From contig VYEH01000102.1 of NCBI GenBank assembly GCA_009843005.1, forward strand, positions 6,523-23,153: 16,631 nucleotides of DNA. The letters are read 5' to 3'. The position numbers were made by a program, and so were the translations under genes. The stretch comes from Pseudomonadota bacterium (GTDB lineage Bacteria; Pseudomonadota; Gammaproteobacteria; Steroidobacterales; Rariloculaceae). The notes below the pieces were generated by a model. The model saw only the letters and a list, made by a program, of their open reading frames with translations. It was not told the origin of the DNA and did no database searches. This document shows positions 7,333-13,569 of this stretch, piece by piece. Each line of letters begins with the position of its first letter. The first letter of the stretch is position 1.

Positions 7333-8076
7333 GTGACGATAGAGCTGATCGATTACGAACAAAAGGCTCGCGCGGCGGTGCGAGCGTTCTGGTCAACTCG
7401 TCTGATGGCCCGTCAGAAGCAGGTGGAGTCCGGCAAATCCGACCAAGGCGAACGAGCGGGAGTTACGGCCGGAAAGAACATGGACGGTTTCGTTAGCCTC
7501 GTCAGCGAGTTGGTTAGAGCAAACGGCCTGGCGCACGCGAGCATCCATCTAAGTCGGCGCTTGGTGACATTACCGGGATTTTTTCGGCCGACCAAGCTTT
7601 GGGATGTTGTAGTGATCAACGACGGCCGACTTGTTGCCGCATTGGAGTTCAAGAGTCATGTCGGCCCATCGTTCGGAAACAATTTCAACAACCGAACGGA
7701 GGAAGCGATAGGATCGGCCCACGATCTTTGGACGGCCTATCGCGAAGGGGCGTTTGGCGAGCAGCCCCGACCGTTTGTAGGCTGGCTGATCCTGATTGAG
7801 GATGCAGAGGGTTCCCGCAGGCCGATTCGTGACGTGTCACCACACTTCCCGATCTTCGACGAATTTCGGGGGGCGTCCTACGCGGATCGGTACAACATCC
7901 TGTGCCGCAAACTGGTACAGGAGCGGCTATATTCGGCGGCATCCGTGCTGACGTCACCGCGTTCGGCTTTCGAAGACGGAAGCTATGAGGAATTGAGCGA
8001 GTTGACCGGTCTTGGGACGTTTGTGACTGAGTTTGCCGGGCACATCGCAGCAGAGGGGGCACGAAACCGTCTCTGA
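7333..8076 (+). CDS. Type II restriction endonuclease, XhoI/PaeR7I family (expected CTCGAG)
   Basis: Restriction enzyme of 247 aa, the usual length for PaeR7I/XhoI-family enzymes, which cut CTCGAG. Seen: family signature [13 protein letters not shown] (83-95), then [16 protein letters not shown] (102-117) and [16 protein letters not shown] (118-133). The PD-(D/E)xK active site is probably D91, E105 and K107. Later family-like segments are [14 protein letters not shown] (170-183) and [12 protein letters not shown] (192-203). The start is GTG at 7333, one base after the methyltransferase stop, with GGGGAA a few bases upstream. The methyltransferase-before-endonuclease order fits safe establishment, protection first. 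The Cas4-Cas1 gene follows after only 47 bp on the same strand. Confidence 0.95.
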   Translation: MTIELIDYEQKARAAVRAFWSTRLMARQKQVESGKSDQGERAGVTAGKNMDGFVSLVSELVRANGLAHASIHLSRRLVTLPGFFRPTKLWDVVVINDGRLVAALEFKSHVGPSFGNNFNNRTEEAIGSAHDLWTAYREGAFGEQPRPFVGWLILIEDAEGSRRPIRDVSPHFPIFDEFRGASYADRYNILCRKLVQERLYSAASVLTSPRSAFEDGSYEELSELTGLGTFVTEFAGHIAAEGARNRL

Positions 8077-8110
8077 GTTTGTGTTCAGAACTGACCGGCG
8101 AGAGTGAACC

Positions 8111-8114
8111 GGAG
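8111..8114 (+). promoter_or_regulatory. Ribosome-binding site favouring the TTG start of cas4-cas1
   Basis: GGAG, then 9 bases, then TTG at 8124. The more upstream TTG at 8079 has no such site nearby, and the first ATG at 8214 would remove part of the conserved Cas4 N-terminus. Confidence 0.5.
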
Positions 8115-8123
8115 TCACCTCAG

Positions 8124-9875
8124 TTGAGTTCACGTTTTTCGAAATCCGAACAACTCGAGTTCCATCTCCCCGCTCCCCCGGCGACTGGCGAGGATCCGCT
8201 GGTTCCCGCGAGGATGGTGAACGAGTTCGTCTACTGCCCGCGGCTCGCCTACCTGATGTGGGGACAGGCCGAATGGGCAGAGACCGGGGATACCGTGGAC
8301 GGCCGGCGCGTGCACACTCGGGTCGACCGTGCCAACAAGCCGCTGCCCGATCCCGAAGTCTTGGAAGCCGACGACACTAAGATTGTCAGCCGGTCTTTAA
8401 CTCTCTCGTCGGAGAAGCTCGGCGTGATCGCGAAGATCGATATCGCCGAAGCTGAGGACGGAGTGGTCACGCCGGTCGACTATAAACGCGGAAAGCGACC
8501 CCATGTGGCCAAGGGCGCCTACGAACCGGAGCGCATTCAAGTGTGCCTTCAGGCGCTGCTGCTTGAAGAGCATGCCTACCAAGTCGAAGAAGGTGCCATC
8601 TGGTACGCCGAGAGCCGCGAGCGCGTCCGGATAGTCCTCGATGAAGAACTGCGTCTCGCGGCGCGCGAGGCGGTCAGCCGCCTTCGCTTGACCGTTGCCC
8701 ACGAGAGAATTCCACCGCCGCTGAAGGACAGCCCGAAGTGTCCGCGATGTGCCCTGGTGTCCATCTGCCTTCCCGACGAGATGCGATCTCTTGGTGGCTC
8801 AAACCTGGCGCCTCGTCCCATTGCAGTCGGAGCCGACGAAGCTCTGCCATTGATTGTCCAATCCCAGCGTGCGCGGATCACCAAGGCAGGCGAGACCCTC
8901 AAGGTCGCCGACGAGGAACAGGGCGATACCACCGTGCGGCTGAACGACATATCCGACCTTGCGCTGTTCGGGAACGTCTCGATTACGACACCCGCTCTAG
9001 CTACCCTGATGGACCGTGAAATCCCGGTCGCGTTTCACAGTCACGGCGGCTGGTTTCGTGGCGTCGCCCACGGCGTCGGACATCGCAATGTCGAAGTCCG
9101 CACGGCGCAGTACAAGCGCAGTTTCGACGCTCCCTACTGCATGGGTTTCGCACGCGACCTTGTCGAAGCCAAGATCGTTAACCAGAGGACGATGATCCGG
9201 CGCAATTGGCGCGGCGACCGCGAACGACGCAAGGGGGTGCTCGATAGCCTCAACGCCGCCCGCAGGTCGACGAAGGTCGCATCGTCGAAGAGCATATTGC
9301 TGGGAGTCGAAGGGGATTCGGCCGCAACGTATTTCCGGGCGTTTGCGGAACTTCTGGCGCCTCCCGGCACCGAAGAGTCTGCGCAAGATTCGGAAGGCCT
9401 CGCACCGTTCCGGTTCGACGCGCGTAACCGCCGCCCTCCGACCGATCCGGTGAACGCGATGTTGTCGCTCGGCTATGCCATGCTGACACGGCACTGCACC
9501 GTCGCACTGGCCACCGTCGGACTCGATCCCTATCGGGGCTTTTTCCACGCTCCACGTTACGGAAAACCCGCATTGGCGCTCGACATCATGGAACCGTTTC
9601 GCCCGATCATTGCGGACTCGGTGGTTCTCTCAGCGGTCAACACGGGCGAAGTCTCGCCGGGAGACTTCGTGAGCGCACCCACCGGCACCTCACTAACACC
9701 CACGGGACGCCGCCGCTTCGTCGCCGCATTCGAACGAAGGCTATCTCAGGAGACTACGCACCCGCTGTTCGGATACAGGCTTAGCATGCGGCGGCTTGTG
9801 CTGCTGCAGGCACGTCTGTTGTGCCGCCATCTCTTGGGCGAGCTGCCCAGTTATCCACACTACCTCCCTAGGTGA
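8124..9875 (+). CDS. cas4-cas1: Cas4-Cas1 fusion protein, type I-G adaptation
   Basis: Fused spacer-acquisition protein, 583 aa from TTG 8124 (598 aa if TTG 8079). The Cas4 half (about 28-220) is an iron-sulphur RecB-like nuclease that selects and trims prespacers next to a PAM. It has cluster cysteines C38 in EFVYCPR and C206, C209 and C215 in CPRCALVSIC, nuclease residues D106 (AKIDI) and D119-Y120-K121 (VDYKRG), and a Q139 motif. The Cas1 half (about 230-575) is the integrase. Metal-binding residues are E396 in LLGVEGDS, H475 in GFFHAPRYG and E490 in LDIMEPF. The fusion is a hallmark of subtype I-G (I-U). Cas2 follows after 13 bp, and the XhoI-like endonuclease precedes closely. A CTCGAG site sits at 8154-8159 inside the gene. 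Confidence 0.95.
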   Translation: MSSRFSKSEQLEFHLPAPPATGEDPLVPARMVNEFVYCPRLAYLMWGQAEWAETGDTVDGRRVHTRVDRANKPLPDPEVLEADDTKIVSRSLTLSSEKLGVIAKIDIAEAEDGVVTPVDYKRGKRPHVAKGAYEPERIQVCLQALLLEEHAYQVEEGAIWYAESRERVRIVLDEELRLAAREAVSRLRLTVAHERIPPPLKDSPKCPRCALVSICLPDEMRSLGGSNLAPRPIAVGADEALPLIVQSQRARITKAGETLKVADEEQGDTTVRLNDISDLALFGNVSITTPALATLMDREIPVAFHSHGGWFRGVAHGVGHRNVEVRTAQYKRSFDAPYCMGFARDLVEAKIVNQRTMIRRNWRGDRERRKGVLDSLNAARRSTKVASSKSILLGVEGDSAATYFRAFAELLAPPGTEESAQDSEGLAPFRFDARNRRPPTDPVNAMLSLGYAMLTRHCTVALATVGLDPYRGFFHAPRYGKPALALDIMEPFRPIIADSVVLSAVNTGEVSPGDFVSAPTGTSLTPTGRRRFVAAFERRLSQETTHPLFGYRLSMRRLVLLQARLLCRHLLGELPSYPHYLPR

Positions 9876-9888
9876 GAGATCTTCCACC

Positions 9889-10182
9889 ATGAGCAGTGAG
9901 CGGACATACATCGTCACTTACGACATCTCCGATACCCGTCGCTGGCGACGGGTCTTCAAGACCATGCACGGATTCGGAGAATGGCTTCAGCTTTCGGTGT
10001 TCCAGTGCCGCCTGTCGGGTCGGCGGCGTGCGGAACTGGAGACTCAACTGCGTGAAGCCATTAAGGCGGGCGAAGACCACGTCTTGGTGATAGACATCGG
10101 CCCCGCAGACAAGACCGATATAGCCGTCATGAGCATCGGCAAGACCTTCTCGTCGATCGAGCGCCAAGCGGTCGTTGTATGA
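9889..10182 (+). CDS. cas2: Cas2, CRISPR adaptation protein
   Basis: Cas2, 97 aa, a ferredoxin-fold dimer that bridges Cas1 dimers in the spacer integration complex. Seen: first strand TYIVTYDISDTRRWRRV with conserved D12, then MHGFGEWLQLSVFQCRLS, the Cas2 signature, then a final strand DHVLVIDIG. The ATG at 9889 follows a GGTGAG ribosome-binding site about 10 bases upstream, which overlaps the cas4-cas1 stop. The frame is open further upstream, but that sequence lies inside cas4-cas1. The CRISPR leader and array lie directly downstream on the same strand. Confidence 0.95.
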   Translation: MSSERTYIVTYDISDTRRWRRVFKTMHGFGEWLQLSVFQCRLSGRRRAELETQLREAIKAGEDHVLVIDIGPADKTDIAVMSIGKTFSSIERQAVVV

Positions 10183-10448
10183 TGGCGTAGTCTGCTGAAG
10201 GGGTTGCGAATCAAGTGCTAAGGCTTCGCAAGCAAGTGCTGCGAGCACCGCCAAGTCAATTCGAGCAGCGAGGAAACGCAGAAACTCCGGGAGTCGCTCG
10301 AATTTGTGCAACATGTTGATTCTTGGGCGTTTCGAAGCGATGGAAAAGGCTGGCAGAATGTCAATTGCACGATTGTGGCAAGGGATTCGCCTAGCCGCTC
10401 GAAATCAGCCAGGTTTTGTCTTGTCCCCCAAAGGGTTGTATGGTGACT
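10183..10448 (+). promoter_or_regulatory. Presumed CRISPR leader
   Basis: 266 bp between cas2 and the first repeat; no gene recognised. The repeat end ATTGAAGC points to transcription on the plus strand, which makes this the leader side. It holds two CAAGTGCT copies 21 bp apart (10212-10219 and 10233-10240) and small hairpins GCTT-CGC-AAGC (10223-10233) and GTGCT-GCG-AGCAC (10236-10248). A promoter-like pair, TTGTCT (10416-10421) and TATGGT (10439-10444) with 17-bp spacing, abuts the first repeat. Confidence 0.55.
10416..10444 (+). promoter_or_regulatory. Possible promoter for the CRISPR transcript
   Basis: -35-like TTGTCT and -10-like TATGGT with a 17-bp spacer, each matching 4 of 6 consensus bases. 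It would start transcription about at the first repeat. Weak matches; alternative promoters further up the leader are possible. Confidence 0.3.
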
Positions 10449-10701
10449 GCATCCGGGGCGCGCGCGCCCCGGCCTCATTGAAGCTGCTGGCTACAAGTTC
10501 GCTATATATTGCGAACACTGGCATCCGGGGCGCGCGCGCCCCGGCCTCATTGAAGCTCCACGCGACGCGCATCGCCCTCTGCAACGCCGCCGGCATCCGG
10601 GGCGCGCGCGCCCCGGCCTCATTGAAGCGCGTTCAGCTTGAACTCATCGCCCGGGTTGAGCGTCAGCATCCGGGGCGCGCGCGCCCCGGCCTCATTGAAG
10701 C
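10449..10701 (+). CRISPR. CRISPR array, 4 identical 36-bp repeats and 3 spacers (type I-G)
   Basis: Repeats lie at 10449-10484, 10521-10556, 10593-10628 and 10666-10701 and are identical at all 36 positions. Spacers lie at 10485-10520 (36 bp), 10557-10592 (36 bp) and 10629-10665 (37 bp). Each repeat is GCAT, a perfect 20-base palindrome CCGGGGCGCGCGCGCCCCGG, then CCTCATTGAAGC. The ATTGAAGC end is the usual 5-prime-handle type, giving the plus-strand orientation, with the leader next to cas2. The palindrome should form the hairpin recognised by the Cas6-like half of Csb2. There is no degenerate terminal repeat. Confidence 0.97.
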
Positions 10702-10800
10702 CGGCCAACCTCCATGACGAGCCAAGCCTCCTTGCCCATTTGCTTCGATGGCATCTTCTTCTTCGTGAACTCATGGACCCGCCCAATCCGGCCCGGCCCG

Positions 10801-12486
10801 CTACCCGTCTGATGCGGCCCCAGCCTGAACGCTCGCGCATCGTTCGAATAGCCCCAAACCAAAGTGCGACCCGTAACCGATTGCGATGGGGCCGGAAACC
10901 GGGTGCTCGAAATCGAGCCGAACGGCGAATCCGCCAGCGAACGGAGGCTCTGGCCCGTGTTGACGCACCAGTTTGAAGTGGCGGAACCGGGCCCAAGTCG
11001 ACTTGCCGCCTTCACCTGCCGCTCCAATCGTCGCGGCGTCGCTTCGGTACCCATGCATCGGTGCGAGTTGGTGGACCGCGACAGGTTCGGGAAGTCCCCG
11101 TGAGCACAGCTCAGCGCGGATCTGTCCCTCCAGCGTGTTCTTGCCGCGTACCTTGATGTGCCTGGGGGGAACGAAGGGTGTTGTCGATTGCCAGCTTGGT
11201 GCGGGGTGCCTGATGCGGGCGATACGCTGACCATACTTTGAAGAGAGTTGGACAAAATCCAGCAGATCGCCTGCGCCTGACAGCGCCAGACGCAACGGAT
11301 TACTGTCCTTGGTATACATTGTCCGCGCTGCGCGGATGGCAGTCTGAGCGGCTGCACCTAGGCCACCGGGCGCCCAGACGAGAATGTGGTCCAGGTGCCC
11401 GTCGCCATCGAGATCGAGCGGGTTTATGTGCGCGTGTTCATGCGGCCCTCGAAGCGGTTGGCCTTTGCCGTCGCGCCCCGTAAGTTCGGGCGGCGGTACC
11501 CCGTTCCGGGCCGCGATTCTGACGAGCGCGCGATGCAGCAATTCTGCTTGCGGCAGAGTCCTAGTCACCGGGGGCAGCGCATGGTCGTTGCGGCTGGCAT
11601 CCGCGAGGGACAGGAGCATGGCCGCGACCCGTTGCTCGGCCTTGAACGCTGTTCTGGTACTCGGCGAGCCAAATGAGACTGCATCAGACGGCTGCCAGTA
11701 AGAGACCCGCCGACTGCCGGGTGGCCAACTCCAGCCTTGGGCGCGCAGCCAAGTCGTGTCCTTCTGCAAGCAATCCAGTAGATTGGCGGGATAAGGTTGC
11801 ACAGCCCTGACCCGTTTGGCGAGTAGCGACTTGGTGGGCTTCCTTCCCTCTGGTAATGGCAGGTCGGCCAGCGCTTTGTCAAGCTGTGTTGCCCGCCAGA
11901 GTTGGAAATCGGACGCGCTTACAGGCGCAAGAATGGAGACCTGCTCCGAGCCGTGCGCGGGCCTCTCCCCGCTCTGTTCCGGAAAACAATTGGTTTCCGG
12001 TATCGGTTCGCCGGCTCCCATCACTCGGCCTTCGACCCAGCTTTCCGAGCGCCCCAGGTAGTTCAGCCGCCCGACGAGAGCCTCCAGGATGGCTCGCTCG
12101 GTCTCGCTCAGCCCCACATTGTTCCAGGTAATCGTCATCTCCTGGTCTTCGACCTGCGCCCATGTGTCAAATGCGAGCGTTGTCTTCTCGATCTTCGTTC
12201 TGCCGTCAAGCACGCCGGTCGGCATGTAATGGCGACTGTGGGCGCCGACGGTGGGCGGCAGGTGATAGCGGGGCAGCTCGCCCGACAGATTCTCGCACAA
12301 GCTGCGGGCAGCGGCTGGCAGACCGGCGCTGTTCCAGACCCCGGACGTATAGCCGACCGAGATCAAAGCGCGGAGAAGCCGCCACGGGGAAGGCGGCCAC
12401 TCGATCAAGCCTTCGTTGACGTGGTGGCCAAAGGGTGTGGCGTGATAGCGCCCCGCAAGAAACCAGAAAGCGAGGGATACGGACAC
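10801..12486 (-). CDS. csb2: Csb2, Cas5-Cas6-like subunit of type I-G Cascade
   Basis: Csb2 (GSU0054 family), 561 aa, combining Cas5-like and Cas6-like RAMP functions: crRNA processing and capping of the effector ends. Seen: N-terminal family signature GRYHATPFGHHVNEGLIEWP (12-31) with SPWRLLRALI (33-42), a histidine-rich segment HEHAHINPLDLDGDGHLDH (349-367) that may contain the RNA-cleaving histidine, and a C-terminal glycine-rich RAMP-type loop IGYGSHFGLGLF (536-547). The start is GTG at 12486, 4 bases after the csb1 stop, so it is the last gene of the effector operon. It ends 99 bp from the CRISPR array and is convergent with it, so read-through in either direction would produce antisense RNA. 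Confidence 0.92.
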   Translation of the reverse strand: MSVSLAFWFLAGRYHATPFGHHVNEGLIEWPPSPWRLLRALISVGYTSGVWNSAGLPAAARSLCENLSGELPRYHLPPTVGAHSRHYMPTGVLDGRTKIEKTTLAFDTWAQVEDQEMTITWNNVGLSETERAILEALVGRLNYLGRSESWVEGRVMGAGEPIPETNCFPEQSGERPAHGSEQVSILAPVSASDFQLWRATQLDKALADLPLPEGRKPTKSLLAKRVRAVQPYPANLLDCLQKDTTWLRAQGWSWPPGSRRVSYWQPSDAVSFGSPSTRTAFKAEQRVAAMLLSLADASRNDHALPPVTRTLPQAELLHRALVRIAARNGVPPPELTGRDGKGQPLRGPHEHAHINPLDLDGDGHLDHILVWAPGGLGAAAQTAIRAARTMYTKDSNPLRLALSGAGDLLDFVQLSSKYGQRIARIRHPAPSWQSTTPFVPPRHIKVRGKNTLEGQIRAELCSRGLPEPVAVHQLAPMHGYRSDAATIGAAGEGGKSTWARFRHFKLVRQHGPEPPFAGGFAVRLDFEHPVSGPIAIGYGSHFGLGLFERCASVQAGAASDG

Positions 12487-12490
12487 GATC

Positions 12491-13567
12491 CTATGTGTCT
12501 TCTTCGACCGCTTCGCCAGCGTCTTCCACCGGTGTTACGTCCGCGACTTTGCCCTTCTTAAGCTCGTCTTCGAACGTTGCGCAGGTCACGACCATCTTGT
12601 CGGCTTCCTTACAGGCGGCAATGGCGGTCTTCACCGCTTCTTCCAAGTCATCGAGTGCGGGAAGACACCATCCCCGGGGGATTGTGGCTTCGATCTCTTC
12701 TCGCTCCACGCACAGGTCGCACGCGGTTCGCAACCGCATTCCTTCGGTCGTCAGTGCCCGCAGCTTGTACAGCGACAGCAGGATCAGAAGACGTTCCGCC
12801 GCATTTTCGAGTCCGTAGCCTCTGATCTGCGCCAGATCCAGGTTGACATATAGGGTGATCGAGGCGGCCGTGTACTCGTCCCGCGCAAATGGTATGTTGC
12901 CAAATCCGTCCTCGCTGACGCCAGAGGGGTTGACGTGGTCGTTCTTCACGCCGCCGGACGGAGCAACGTGCACATCATCTGCCTCGATGAAGGCCGACAG
13001 GGCACGAGCGACTCTGAGGCGGCCTCCGGCCAAAGCAACACCCTTGGTGGCTTGTTCGCTCAGCTTCACTTTGTTGTTGGAGAGAAAGCACCCATGAATC
13101 AACGAGCCACAATCGAATCTGAGAATTGCCCTAGCCAATCCCTGACGGTCGACTAGTCCCTCGTTCTTGTCCACGGTGTCTTTGCCAAGTTCCTGCCTTA
13201 GTGTCTTCAGAAAGGCGTCTAGGAATGTCCGGTCGGAAGATGTCAACAGATAGGGGCTGTTGACCCGGTGGGATTCCAGAATCGTGTCGGTCAGAAACTT
13301 GCCGTTGCGGGTTATCCGTACATGTGAAAGATCCTTGAAAGCCTCCTTCACATCGTTTTTGGCATTATCCCAGATGGTCATTTCGAGATGGTTGGCCATA
13401 CTCTGCGCCGACTCCACCAGCAGGCTCCCGCCGTTGCCGGTCTGAAACGTCGCGGCGCCGAGAGACGGGAATCCGGTGGGTTGAAACCGACTACCCTGGA
13501 GGGGTATCAGGGGAATCTTGAACAGCAGCCGCTTGGCATTGTTGAGGGGCGTCAGATCGAGAGGCAT
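12491..13567 (-). CDS. csb1: Csb1, Cas7-like backbone subunit of type I-G Cascade
   Basis: Csb1 (GSU0053 family), 358 aa, the Cas7-group RRM protein that polymerises along the crRNA as the effector backbone. Seen: the family-like start PLIPLQGSRFQPTGFPSLG (20-38), the segment LLVESAQSMANHLE (49-62), and a central HRVNSPYLL stretch. A long acidic C-terminal tail follows (EDELKKGKVADVTPVEDAGE). The ATG at 13567 follows the csx17 stop by 2 bases and has an AGGA ribosome-binding site just upstream, inside the end of csx17, which suggests coupled translation. Its position between csx17 and csb2 is the standard type I-G order. Confidence 0.93.
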   Translation of the reverse strand: MPLDLTPLNNAKRLLFKIPLIPLQGSRFQPTGFPSLGAATFQTGNGGSLLVESAQSMANHLEMTIWDNAKNDVKEAFKDLSHVRITRNGKFLTDTILESHRVNSPYLLTSSDRTFLDAFLKTLRQELGKDTVDKNEGLVDRQGLARAILRFDCGSLIHGCFLSNNKVKLSEQATKGVALAGGRLRVARALSAFIEADDVHVAPSGGVKNDHVNPSGVSEDGFGNIPFARDEYTAASITLYVNLDLAQIRGYGLENAAERLLILLSLYKLRALTTEGMRLRTACDLCVEREEIEATIPRGWCLPALDDLEEAVKTAIAACKEADKMVVTCATFEDELKKGKVADVTPVEDAGEAVEEDT

Positions 13568-13569
13568 AG

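Noticed and set aside
10304..10717. Open frames running through the CRISPR array with repeated IRGARAPASLK units
   Set aside because: The repeating peptide is the translated CRISPR repeat (36 bp is a multiple of three), not a repeat protein.
10702..10800. A fourth spacer followed by a degenerate repeat
   Set aside because: No partial repeat, such as a CATTGAAGC end or the CG palindrome, is visible after 10701.
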